A stretch of 64,000 nt of DNA from Actinostola sp. cb2023 (taxonomy: Eukaryota > Cnidaria > Anthozoa > Actiniaria > Actinostolidae): assembly GCA_033675265.1 (NCBI GenBank), contig JAUJYZ010000284.1, positions 38,501-102,500 on the forward strand. The letters are read 5' to 3'. A program made the position numbers and the translations under genes. The notes under the pieces were generated by a model that worked only from the letters and a program-made list of their open reading frames with translations, did no database searches and was not told the DNA's origin. Of this stretch, positions 42,756 through 51,799 are shown piece by piece. Position 1 is the stretch's first letter. Every line of letters starts with the position of its first letter.

Positions 42756-44802
42756 ATCATTCGAATCATTTGTATCAATAAGGAATTTATTGAATATAAA
42801 CATCAAGAAAAAATATTGTAAAACGAGCTGCCATGTTTACACTGTGAATGATCAATTGAAGGGGTGCCCATGAAAACTGCGTATGTGACTATTTTGATGA
42901 TTTTCAAAATGTTATGCAATTGCTTCAAAAATACACCTACTGGCTTCTAAATACTTATATAAACATGATTTGGTGTTTTTAGATCGATTACACTCGAATT
43001 TTGGGCACTACAGTATATTTAATTTCTGATTGAATTTATCAGGATTAGTTGGTGAAAATATGCAAATTAAGAAACTTTTACGCGTCAGTGATCTGTACGT
43101 GTTGTTCAACAATAACAAACCTTCAGATGTGAATGATTTCAACCTTTCACTTCCAGAGATTTTAGAAGTTTTTAGCGAATTTTGTTGCCATGGAAATCTT
43201 GACAGCTCGCGGGCTCAAACTATCAGGCGGTTAAGTTGTCTCGTGGCGTGGCTATCGGTTCTGGAAGTGCTTCGCAGAACTGGGCCACTTTGCCACAATT
43301 TAAAGTCTTTTATTGCCATGTTTTCACCACAGAAGCCCCCAGAACAGCATCATTAAGCTTGACTGGTGGTAGAGGCCATTCTCCTGGAAGAAATCAGGGG
43401 CGAGGTGCAATTTCACGATGAAACTGAATCTGCAAACACGGTGTCAGATTTTCAAAATGGCCGATTCAGCCGAGTGAGAGTTGTTTAATATCTCTGGTCG
43501 TTCTGTAGTGAATTCGAGGACCTACTAAGGCAGTTTTGGCGACTTTCGACTAGTAAAGAATGCAACCGGTGCATTAGTTTGCCTGTAGGCCCGGGTGATA
43601 AAAGACTTTATAAAATATCTCTAAAACATGGAGGTACGGAATGTCGTTGACAAAAATGTTCATGATATCCCAGAATGCAGTTCGGTCGTGCGTTGGAAAA
43701 CAACAGGGATCCCGAAATAGTCGAATTGAAAATCCCCGAATATACCAAGAAGAGAGATGGAAGTTTGCCGAGCAAGTGGCGTTTTGTTTCACAATGATGT
43801 ATTTTGGAAGAAAATCAAAGTCAAATGTCGCACATTGTCATGACGTCAAAAACGCGCATTTTTGATTTCTATGAAAAACGGCAAACTGCAAAACAAGCTC
43901 TTTTTCTAATGTAATCGATCTAAAAATGACCAAATCATGTTTATATAGGTATCAATAAGCCAGTAGGTGTATTTTTGAAGCAATTGCATAACATTTTGAA
44001 AATTATCAAAATAGTCACATACGCAGTTTTCATGGGCACCCCTTCAATTAAGTGCGCATGCTCAGACCGTTATTTGCAGCGAACATTGCTTAATCTTCAC
44101 TGCGCATGCTCAGACCGTTATTTGTACGCAGTTATTTGCAGGTCTTTCAGCCAATCAGAACTGCGGATAGAAATGAGTCGAATGATAATAATAATTATTG
44201 TAAGTATAGTCATTCTCAATCTTCAAATATACATTTATACATGTACATATACTGTAAGTACAAAATGAAGGTTTTTGTCCAATCACTTGTAATGCCTACT
44301 ATTATGGGATGTTTGTGAAAATATATTTTCCTCATTACTCATACGATTAGCAAAATGTATACAAGAAATCCGAACATTTGAACAAAAGGAAATATATTTA
44401 AAATATATATTTTTGAATATTGGGAATAACTCAAATTTTAATGACATTTTTTATAAACCAATAAATACATTTCCTTTTGTTCATATGTTGGGATTTCTTG
44501 TGTCAACCTTGTTTATTGTATAAGGTTTATGAAATATATTTTTTCACTAACATCCCATAATAGTAAGCATTGTTATAGGCCAAAAACCTGCATTTTGTAC
44601 TTACAGTATATATGTATAAATGTATATTTGAGAGTGGACAACGTTCTTGAGAATGACTTTAGTATTAAATTATATTGTTATATTATTTTTTTAAAAGGTG
44701 CGTGATGAATATCGTGATGATTTTGATCCAGGCCGTGGAGGCTTTGGTAAACAAACTTCCCCCTCAGTCTCCAATCCACCTGTATCCTACACCAAGAGAT
44801 GA
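35436..44802 (+). CDS. NCBP2 / CBP20, nuclear cap-binding protein subunit 2
   Basis: Exons 35436-35474, 35674-35855, 41020-41158 and 44698-44802 join in frame with GT-AG introns to give 154 residues (human protein 156). The single RRM shows RNP2 LYVGNL (29-34) and RNP1 [11 protein letters not shown] (65-75). CBP20 hallmarks are [16 protein letters not shown] (88-103) and [17 protein letters not shown] (109-125). The two tyrosines that sandwich the m7G cap in human CBP20 (Y20, Y43) correspond to Y7 and Y30 here; W115 of human is F102. The N-terminus is about 13 residues shorter than human, and the C-terminal tail ([15 protein letters not shown]) is divergent. With NCBP1 the protein binds capped nuclear RNA for splicing, 3' processing and export. 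Introns 2 and 3 (5.2 and 3.5 kb) are packed with MITEs. A G4-forming array starts about 130 bp after the stop. Confidence 0.95.
36684..36711. repeat. (ACT)n trinucleotide run
   Basis: About nine CTA/ACT units in NCBP2 intron 2; one of several trinucleotide tracts in the window. Confidence 0.8.
36774..36985. repeat. Cluster of inverted CCATAACTTCCC/GGGAAGTTA repeats
   Basis: CCGTAACTTCCCGTACGGCC, then CCGTACGGGAAGTTATGG, then CCATAACTTCCCATATGGACC: one direct and one inverted copy of a short palindromic motif in NCBP2 intron 2. Confidence 0.5.
36990..37278. mobile_element. TA-flanked MITE (CAGCTATTTC)
   Basis: TA, then CAGCTATTTCAAAAAAGG, to CCTTTTTTGAAATAGCTG, then TA. The subterminal GCATCATGCATGTTGCATG forms further hairpins. 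Tc1/mariner-type ends; non-coding; in NCBP2 intron 2. Confidence 0.75.
37284..37610. mobile_element. MITE with AATCGTTGTCGGG ends (variant copy)
   Basis: AAATTGAAGAATCGTTGTCGGG to its complement (ACAACGATTCTTCAATTT). Inner arms carry GACCGC(T/A)AGG and CTTGCGGTC. It is related to the elements at 38291-39390 and 63405-63680. Confidence 0.65.
37787..38235. repeat. Inverted repeat, arms about 85 bp
   Basis: CAGCCATGTTTAGTGTCGTC with ACGCAACGCTCTCTCCCC is mirrored at 38145-38230. It lies between two MITEs in NCBP2 intron 2. Non-coding. Confidence 0.65.
38291..39390. mobile_element. AATCGTTGTCGGG MITE interrupted by another element
   Basis: Ends GCTACTTGCATAATCGTTGT and ACAACGATTATGCAATTAGC. It is the same family as the intact 276-bp copy at 63405-63680 and contains the insertion at 38421-39238. 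The outer flanks are TATA-like. Confidence 0.8.
38421..39238. mobile_element. CAGGCCCTCTGATA element with 6-bp target duplication
   Basis: Ends CAGGCCCTCTGATA and TATCAGAGGGCCTG, flanked by CTTAGT at 38415-38420 and 39239-39244. The paralogous uninterrupted copy at 63405-63680 shows the empty site with one CTTAGT (as its complement). The interior has AAATTGTGCGG/ATTACGCG repeats and a C-run. Non-autonomous; hAT-like by its ends, but the superfamily is uncertain. Confidence 0.8.
39569..40104. mobile_element. hAT-like element, CAGGAGCCCATAAG family, copy 2
   Basis: Ends CAGGAGCCCATAAG and CTTATGGGCTCCTG with a perfect 8-bp duplication TTTGAGGT (39561-39568, 40105-40112). Arms of about 90 bp include GATCAGGCTATTTTTAGAAC. 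It is followed at once by four tandem copies of an 18-bp TTGAGGTATAATATTATT unit, which contains the duplicated target. No transposase. In NCBP2 intron 2. Confidence 0.85.
40105..40182. repeat. 18-bp tandem repeat
   Basis: Four units of TTGAGGTATAATATTATT directly abut the right end of the hAT-like element. The 8-bp target of that element is part of the unit. Confidence 0.8.
41183..42386. mobile_element. Outer inverted-repeat element in NCBP2 intron 3
   Basis: GATAGTTGCAGGGTTTGATA with TTTGTGATTTGGGGC on the left is mirrored at 42290-42386. A MITE (41363-41811) is nested inside. The same family recurs at about 46268-46770. Confidence 0.65.
41363..41811. mobile_element. TA-flanked MITE (CAGTAAACACC), nested
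   Basis: TA, then CAGTAAACACCCCATAAAAG, to the complementary TGCTGGTGTTTACTG, then TA. It contains three copies of a TAAGAACC..TCAGCCTGA motif. Tigger-like termini; non-coding. Confidence 0.7.
42527..42549 (-). repeat. (ATT)n tail of a retroposon 3' end
   Basis: On the minus strand the sequence is an AAATAAATG signal followed by (TTA)n. This is the 3' tail form seen again at 50254 and 59346, suggesting non-LTR retroposon ends with trinucleotide tails. Confidence 0.45.
42596..42765. mobile_element. Inverted-repeat element, ATTATTGGACGAGGTTGAGC family, copy 1
   Basis: AGCAATTATTGGACGAGGTT to its imperfect complement (AACCGAGTTCAATAATTG), with inner arms AAAATATCGTGATTTGTCAG. A shorter second copy is at about 55028-55155. 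Confidence 0.65.
42853..44050. mobile_element. 1.2-kb inverted-repeat element in NCBP2 intron 3
   Basis: AATTGAAGGGGTGCCCATGA with about 140-bp arms is mirrored at 43905-44050 (ATGGGCACCCCTTCAATT). The interior (43020-43900) has short open frames, none of recognised family. The element is non-autonomous as far as can be seen. Confidence 0.7.
44202..44671. mobile_element. Inverted-repeat element just upstream of NCBP2 exon 4
   Basis: AAATATACATTTATACATG with ACTGTAAGTACAAAATG is mirrored at 44555-44671. It ends 26 bp before the splice acceptor of exon 4, so it likely supplies part of the acceptor region. Confidence 0.6.
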
Positions 44803-44928
44803 CACGTGTTTCAATGGTCACTTCAGAAGATGAAACGTCCAGAAAGCTTTAGAATAGCAACTTCTCCCTGCGTGTACATTGTTTGTACTCTATTGTTATT
44901 ACTCTCTATTGACATAAGTTATACTTAG

Positions 44929-45234
44929 GGTGGGTGGGAGGGAGGGTTACTTAGGGTGGATGGGAGGGATACTTAGGGTGGGTGGGAGGGATACTTTGGG
45001 TGGGTGGGAGGGATACTTTGGGTGGGTGGGAGGGATACTTTGGGTGGGTGGGAGGGATACTTTGGGTGGGTGGGAGGGATACTTTGGGTGGGTGGGAGGG
45101 ATACTTTGGGTGGGTGGGAGGGATACATAGGGTGGGTGGGAGGGATACATAGGGTGGGTGGGAGGGATCCTTAGGGTGGGAGGGAGGGATACATAGGGTG
45201 GGTGGGAGGGATCCTTAGGGTGGGAGGGAGGGGG
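44929..45234 (+). repeat. 22-bp G-rich minisatellite, predicted G-quadruplex array
   Basis: About 13 units built on GGGTGGGTGGGAGGGATAC; each unit has four GGG runs with single-base loops, the most stable G4 design known. All lie on the sense strand of NCBP2, from about 130 bp past its stop, with no AATAAA seen in between, so the array may be transcribed in the 3' UTR. The long minus-strand PPTHPK frame is an artefact. Confidence 0.85.
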
Positions 45235-45527
45235 TAGAATGACCTGCATACACATGTACTGTACATGTGTTAGTATAGAAATATAGTTCATGCCATCACA
45301 TCTTTTATTTTGAAAGTGTAAAAAGAAGTACAATGACTGTATTCGCCATTTGATGCATGGATTCGTGGAACTGTTGTGGACTAAACTCACTCACTTTAGC
45401 CTTTGATAAGGCTTTAATACATCACAATCCTTTCAAAGATAGACCAAAAACAATAGATTCTAAATCTGTATTGAACGACAAGGGTTTTGATACCCGACAA
45501 AGGATCACCACAAGGCTGTTCACACTT
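45235..45527. other. 3' flank of NCBP2
   Basis: No second gene recognised. A plus-strand frame from 45357 (MDSWNCCGLNSLTLAFDK) runs into the MULE-like element that starts at 45537 and has no family match. Confidence 0.3.
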
Positions 45528-45536
45528 AGCCTGCGT

Positions 45537-45786
45537 AGCAAGCGTTTCTTTTGGGGGAAATTAAAGGGCGAAAAAGTTGTTTTTGATAAAAAGTTGTTTT
45601 GGGATAGCTGTGTTTCAGTTTTGGCGCGAAACCTAATTCCAGCTTTTTACACTCGTCTTAGGTTTCGCGCGGCCAAAACTGAAACAGCTATCCCAAAACA
45701 ACTTTTTATCAAAAACAACTTTTTATCAAAAACAACTTTTTCGCCCTTTAAATTTCCCCCAAAAGAAACGCTTGCTACGCAGGCTA
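45537..45786. mobile_element. MULE-like MITE with 9-bp target duplication
   Basis: Long inverted repeats begin TAGCCTGCGTAGCAAGCG and end CGCTTGCTACGCAGGCTA, flanked by perfect GTTCACACT (45528-45536, 45787-45795). A 9-bp duplication with long TIRs is the signature of Mutator-like elements (known). Arms of about 120 bp; non-coding. Confidence 0.85.
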
Positions 45787-45795
45787 GTTCACACT

Positions 45796-46255
45796 AGCAT
45801 CGGAAGCGTCTGACTCGTAATCGGAAGGACGTCGTGAGATCTGAGACGACGGAATCAGAAACGGAAGACTCTTTCATTCCCATAACATTCTATCATTCAT
45901 GTATGTTTTTACCAACAACTGTAAATGTCCTAGGATTCTACGGTTTTAATTATTTTGTAGCAGAAACTATTTAACTTGACTTGCATCAAAAGTTATTATT
46001 GAGAACATGTGTATTGTCTTCATCTTTTAAAATGTGCACGATAAATTGATTGGGAATGAGTTTTCTTCCGATTAGGCTACCGATTCCGTTTTCTTGGTTC
46101 ACACAAGATCGTAAATGTTGGAATAGGAATCGGAAGAAAGCGCTGGGATATGTACCTTCCGATTCCGTCGCGCTTCGGACTCTGATTGCGACTGATCGTA
46201 TACGCTTCCGAGTCTGACTCGGATTCCGACGCTAGTGGAAACACGGCTGCTGCAA
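45796..46255. repeat. Imperfect inverted repeat of CGGAAT-rich motifs
   Basis: CATCGGAAGCGTCTGACTCG is loosely mirrored by CGCTTCCGAGTCTGACTCGG, with many AATCGGAAG motifs between them. Probably a degenerate MITE. Confidence 0.45.
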
Positions 46256-46267
46256 TCTGTCAAATAA

Positions 46268-46770
46268 ATTGTGGGATGGTTCAGAATTTTGTGATTTGAG
46301 CTGCGCATTTGCGAGTTATAAAGATTTGAAATCGTGATATGTTCAGCCGAATCTACACAAGCAAATTTTCCTTGACAAGTTTTCTTTCACAAGGAAGACT
46401 TGCTCGTGTAGACGACAAAAACACCGACAATTTTTCCTTGTCGAGGAAAACTAGTCAAGGAAAACTTGTTCGTGTAGATGCGGCTTTAATCCAGTGACGT
46501 CAGTCACCACAGGCATCATTTATTATACAAAAGCGACCTTGTGCAAATTACTGACATTTTTAATCTTGCAAAAAGTTATTCTACAACTTATATAAATGAT
46601 GTTAAACTTTTTTTCTATTTTAGAAAAGAGTGCTACTTGAAAAAATATAAATAAGTTATGGCAAATGCCTGCGCATATGAATGAATGTAATATAATATCA
46701 CGCCGATTTCAACCTTTATAACTCGCAAATACGAAGCTCAAATCACAAAATACTGAACCATCCCATTATA
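46268..46770. mobile_element. Inverted-repeat element with nested hairpin
   Basis: TGGGATGGTTCAGAATTTTG with TTTGTGATTTGAGCT is mirrored at about 46715-46770. A hairpin-rich insertion (about 46350-46490, ACACAAGCAAATTTTCCTTG and complements) lies inside. Same family as 41183-42386. Confidence 0.65.
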
Positions 46771-46900
46771 TACTTCATATGTAATCGATTTTTTAAATAA
46801 ACAAATAAGCCTAAGTTCATTATGTTTTTCGATCCCTCACTTTAGAACTATCTTGGAATGACGCAGTTAGAATGAATTGACACGTGTTATTGTCAATGAT

Positions 46901-47006
46901 CAGGGCCGTACAGGCCCAAAATTCAAGGGGGGGGGGGGGGGGGCAGTTCATATTTAACCTCAAATGGGGGGGGGGGGGGGGCAACTGACTGCCGTGTACG
47001 GTCCTG
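46901..47006. mobile_element. CAGGGCCGTAC MITE, copy 2, 5-bp target duplication
   Basis: Ends CAGGGCCGTAC and GTACGGTCCTG, flanked by ATGAT on both sides (46896-46900 and 47007-47011). Two long G-runs fill the interior. Confidence 0.75.
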
Positions 47007-47514
47007 ATGATTCGCAGTCACATTCACTCAGCGGTCTTCGGCCATCGCCAGGCCAATCCTTGCCAAGAGTCGTTTTTCGTATGAGTGGGAAGTAGTTACG
47101 GTACTGTTCGATCGTGCCGTGACCGTGCCGTGTCCAAGCATTCTGATTGGTTGAGCAATGATTTTGGGCTTACAGTAGAACCCAGGGCGAAGTCGTGAGA
47201 AAAATACAGTTAATTGGGCAATTCAACACAGTTCCCAAATATCTGTTAATGTCAAAAGGCACACAAAAATGACTTACAAAATGACTTTCTCGGTTCCCTA
47301 ATCAGCTGAAAATGGAGAAGAAAGGTGAAATCGTCTTTGTGTCGAGTAACAAAACAATTGGTGCACGGGAATAGTTCAAAAAGCCGTTGATCGTTTTCGT
47401 CAAACATCTTGAAGTCTTCGAAGCTTCGTCCACCACTTTATACCCATGATACTCTTCTAAGATGACCACAGGTAACCCAAGCTGTATATCAGTATATTAT
47501 TATAAGAGAATGTA

Positions 47515-47799
47515 CAGTCATTTGCAAAAATTCTGGCCGCCACGATATATCAATCGATATATCAATATATCGGGTGCATTATGGGTAATTAAATAATACT
47601 ATTTTGAGTTTCCTAACTTATTAAATGAAGCAAAAGTTACAAATAACAAGCGTAAGACTAAAATAAACATTATACTAAATATTTCTACCAATTTTGCTGG
47701 CGTTAACCCGCTTTAAGGGAAATTTGCGATTATTTAATTACCCATAATGCACCCGATATATTGAAATTTCGTGACGGCCAGAATTTTTGCAAATGACTG
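47515..47799. mobile_element. TA-flanked MITE (CAGTCATTTGC)
   Basis: TA, then CAGTCATTTGCAAAAATTCT, to its complement, then TA. The subterminal GATATATCAATCGATATATC and TTACCCATAATGCACCCGAT are also mirrored. Tc1/mariner-type; non-coding. Confidence 0.8.
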
Positions 47800-48298
47800 T
47801 ATGTGGATAATGTCAATAAAATCAATAAGATAATAACGATAAACTACAATCCTCTATAAAAATTGATTGTATAATTTCCAATCATTCCTTTATTGTCTGA
47901 AGATTTGGACGAGAATTGAGCGAGTTATAGCCATTTAAAAATTAACCATTTTATGATCTTGACTGATACTTGAGCCCGCAATTACTGTCTGCTGACCGTA
48001 CAAGCATCAATTTTTACTCGGTTACTTTCCGAGGATCGCTACTTTCGGGGGGTCGCTACTTACGGCACATAATAATATCAATACATAAATATATAAAATG
48101 AACTGAATCATTTCATTATTTCAGTATCGAAAACAAACTATTCTAGTAGACATTTAGACATTTCCACATATCTATAGCTGAAAAGCCCAACAAGTAGTGA
48201 CGTCCAAACGCAGAGAACCCGCGTGTAAAGTACGTCAAGAGTTCTGACATTCTTTGCTGTCTCAGTCACGGAATGCATGCATTGCGGAGTAGTTCTAC

Positions 48299-48339
48299 AT
48301 GCTGGCCGGTAGAAAAGTCGTCCTTTACCAGGAACACAG
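48299..48339 (+). CDS. Candidate first coding exon of the zinc-finger gene
   Basis: ATG at 48299 opens MLAGRKVVLYQEH and ends at a donor (CAG/gtcagt) with two bases left over. The next exon at 51800 begins with a single G after an acceptor (gatttag), completing an AGG codon in frame. Phase and splice sites agree, but there is no homology support, so other first exons are possible. Confidence 0.4.
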
Positions 48340-48419
48340 GTCAGTTTCTCTTTGGAAATTCCAAAGTTAATTTAATGTGTTTCATGTGATTGAAGACACT
48401 TTAACATGTATATTAAATA

Positions 48420-48580
48420 CAGTAGAACCCCGTTAACACGAACTCGGTTACTCGAGCTCCCCGCTAACTCGAACTAACTGATTTTTCCTCTGGCTCAAAT
48501 CGGGGTCACATTTCCCCCGTTAACTTGAACCCCCGCCGTAACTTGAACCGTTTTCCTTGGGAGTTCGAGGGGTGCTGCTG
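48420..48580. mobile_element. Tigger-like MITE (CAGTAGAACCCCG)
   Basis: TA, then CAGTAGAACCCCGTTAACAC, to GAGGGGTGCTGCTG, then TA, with internal AACTCGAAC repeats. Pogo/Tigger-type ends with a TA target; located in the proposed first intron of the zinc-finger gene. Confidence 0.65.
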
Positions 48581-49316
48581 TATCCGCTTACTTGTAACAA
48601 TACATCGACGTTAATCTCGTCGCGGCCGTATTCTCGCGCGTACTTCGTAACGGTTGTTCTGAATGCCATGCAAATCATGATCAATTTTACATGCACTATA
48701 CATATACTTGATTTCCATTCGGACTTTAGAATAGGTCGTATGGCGAGATAGATTGTAAAACGTTTATATGTATGACCAGTGGTATATATCATATCGCACA
48801 ACTAAGATCCGAGGAAATGCTTAAAATGTTGAATTTTGTTGAAATATTGAAATGTCTATGGTCTCTTAATTTGACATTTTCAAACTCTTCAAAAGTTAAA
48901 TAAAAAATCCACCAACACTCTCGAATTTAAGCCTAATTTACTGATGTATCGTTGTCCATGTTTAATTCCGACGGAGTTCATTATATAGATCTAGATTGAA
49001 TAGAATTGTGCATGCATTGTATGATGAAAATCCTTCTCTTGTTCGTGATTCAAATAAGTATATTTTGTAATTAAAACTCCTTGATAAACGATTGTTGAAG
49101 TTACTAGAAGTGGAAATGTATCATATTTCTTGAAAAGAGAATTTTTTTGTTCGATTCCGTACGTGCATCGGCCGCCATGTTGGCACCCCAAAGTCAAACA
49201 TCAACATTGCCGACAGCATTCAAATGAACCCTGCAAATTTGTCAAATATTCGTGTAAGGTATTGATTGTATCAAAACGTGGCCAAATAGTTTTTATTGAC
49301 TGCTGTTCAAGACTTG

Positions 49317-49322
49317 ATAATG

Positions 49323-49421
<99 letters not shown>

Positions 49422-49423
49422 TA
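49317..49423. repeat. (AAT)n microsatellite
   Basis: About 35 AAT units; poly-N and poly-L peptides read from it are artefacts. Confidence 0.95.
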
Positions 49424-49961
49424 ATGTTGGTTTGAATTTTTTTTGAGATATGTTCATCTCTGATCCCGTGATCCCCGATATTCACGATCCATCTGCTAAA
49501 TATAATATAACATAATGATATATAGTTTTCCTAGATAGTGGCGGGATAGTCAGTGTTTGAATTCGTGCACTCACCATCGTCGGCATGACTGAGAAAATGG
49601 ATCAAGTCGGCTCCTCTTCTATAGTCTCCTTCGAAGCCATTTTAGTCTCGCTCCATTCCCCTGCGGTCCTAGCGAGACTAAGGAGACTACTCCCCTTCGC
49701 GACGATGAACAATACATACATACATATATACACTTTATTTTACGTCGGTTTACCAATTCAGTTGCCTTGTTGCTGTGAAGAACATGGGTGTAATTTTAAT
49801 TAAAAGGTTCATTTGGATCAGATAACAAAATTACCCAAGGTACCTTTCGGTCTTGACGCATATGCCTGAGTACTTTTAGTTTTTAAACGGGTTTAAACCC
49901 GATAAAACACGATCTGCGAGTTTACTAAACAGTACTTCAAATATTCTCGTTCGACCTTCAT

Positions 49962-50232
49962 TAGCCTGCGCTCGCATCCAAACTAAACCACGGTATAGTC
50001 CGTCTTCGAATCAGTGCAGGATTCCTTGTTCTGGACCCCCGGCATAGTAGCACGGTTATATATAATAGTTTCTGATTGGCTATCGCCAATTCTCATTCTT
50101 ACGCGTGTCCTGATTGGTTGTGGTACTCGCGCTATGTTTATTTTCAAAATGGCGTCCACCTTTACTTTTAGCGAGGACAGACGGACTATACCGTGGTTTA
50201 GTTTAATTTGGATGCGATCTTAGAGCAGGCTA
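49962..50232. mobile_element. TAGCCTGC-ended MITE
   Basis: TAGCCTGCGCTCGCATCCAA to the imperfect complement ending GCAGGCTA. Inner arms AAACCACGGTATAGTCCGTC are perfect. Flanks ACCTTCAT/ACCTTTAT differ at one base and may be the target duplication. The end sequence resembles the MULE-like element at 45537. Confidence 0.65.
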
Positions 50233-50253
50233 ACCTTTATGGGCATCAATGCA

Positions 50254-50279
50254 AGAAGAAGAAGAAGAAGAAGAAGAAT
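50254..50279 (-). repeat. (GAA)n tail of a retroposon 3' end
   Basis: On the minus strand GCAAATAAAGTA runs into (TTC)n, a polyadenylation-like signal plus a trinucleotide tail, as at 42527 and 59346. Confidence 0.45.
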
Positions 50280-50649
50280 ACTTTATTTGCACTTTACATA
50301 ATATTACACGTTTTTTTGTATTGATAAATAAAATTAAGGAGGAGAATAAAATGATAGTGTAAATTGTAAATAGGTTAAATAGTAAATAAGGTAGAAGTGC
50401 TTTTAAATGTTCATAAAGGTCTGTCGCTCATATTTTAACTATCACTTTAAATTAAAAGGGCTATGGTCTCTTGCTGAACGTAAATCTGTATTTTTCACAA
50501 AGCTGTTTCAATAGGTTGGCATTTCAATGAAGCAATGGATCAAAGCCAACTCTTTTTTGGAACCAAACTGCAGCAATTGAGAGAGGAGCAGTCTAACGTC
50601 AGTTTCTACACCTTTTTAAGGTATTAATTCTATGTAAGCTGTATCACAT

Positions 50650-51669
50650 CAGGGGCGTAGGCAGGGGGAGGTCACAGGGTGCCTGTGACCCCCCCTTCCT
50701 CTGGGTCATAGCGTAAAATGAAAGGTCACTTCCGGTATATTTCCTAATTTGCATATTATCTTGTGGTCAAATTTCAAGTTTCAAGCTCATTAACTCCGAC
50801 ATTTTACAGTAAACACGCGTGCAGCCGTACTTTCATAAATTTATAGCAAGATAACAGCACGTATCGAAGAAAACTTAACATCGGAAAATAAAATTATTAC
50901 GACAATAAAACAACTTAATTTAATTCGTACCTCTGAAATGTTTGTCTATCCAGCGATTTTCTTTGAGTGAATACGGCCCAGAATGGCCGTGTTTTGTATG
51001 GAAATCAGGCCGTCGCGAAGAAAACCAGCTTCTTGTGCTTTACGAACGTCCACAATAAAATACTTAACATCGGAAATCTGATGTACTTCTACAGCCATTT
51101 CAGAGACTTGTATTCGTTTGCCAATAAAATAAGCGTATCTTGCGATTTTTCAAGCTTTTTTGTGGTCGCTGTATACGGACAGAACGCCAAATTGCCCAAG
51201 TTCGCGAACGTTTTTCTCTTGCCAGAAGGCTTTCTTCGTCTGCCATATTAGATAATGTAGTAGCCAGGCCTCTGTTCCACAGGGAAACCAAGTTTTCTGG
51301 ACCCAGACTCCCTTAGATAATCGATTAAATTTGACTGAAAAAGGCTAAGAATCAAGAGGATTGGCCGAATGGGGACTGGGCCCTAATTTAAAAAATTATC
51401 GCGGGATCTTGCGATTTCTGCCTCGGAAAAATACATAAACACGGTGTCTTGGATGGGAAAATACAGGATTGTTTTTCATTATGTTTTTGAATTATTGAAA
51501 TGTTTTATTTTTGTCATTCAACCAAAAACGTGGTCATGACCTGATTTCTTGGGCAATTTTACGCTATGCTACTCTTTAAATTTATATGTTTGAGGAGATG
51601 AGGGGGGGAATTTGGTGGTGAACGATATGGAGTGTGACCCCCCAATGGAAAATCCTGGCTACGCCTCTG
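50650..51669. mobile_element. CAGGGGCGTAGGCAGG element, 5-bp target duplication
   Basis: Ends CAGGGGCGTAGGCAGG and CCTGGCTACGCCTCTG, flanked by CACAT (50645-50649, 51670-51674). 1.02 kb with no recognised transposase. Frames inside (for example at 50967-51251) show no family match. The CAGGGG..5-bp-duplication form is shared with the CAGGGCCGTAC family. Confidence 0.7.
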
Positions 51670-51799
51670 CACATGCACTAACCTATACTGCTGATATCAT
51701 CCACCTTGTAATCCTCTTTTAGAGGAGTAAAGTGTACAAGATGATAGTGAGATAAGATATAATATTTTCTAATATTTACTATTTTATGTCTTGATTTAG

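Noticed and set aside
44947..45390. 147-codon minus-strand PPTHPK frame
   Set aside because: Antisense reading of the G-rich minisatellite; no start context or homology.
47330..47470. Protein-like frames on the minus strand
   Set aside because: Two frames look equally plausible, neither has a recognised family or splice context.
49130..49485. Poly-N and poly-L frames
   Set aside because: (AAT)n microsatellite read on either strand.
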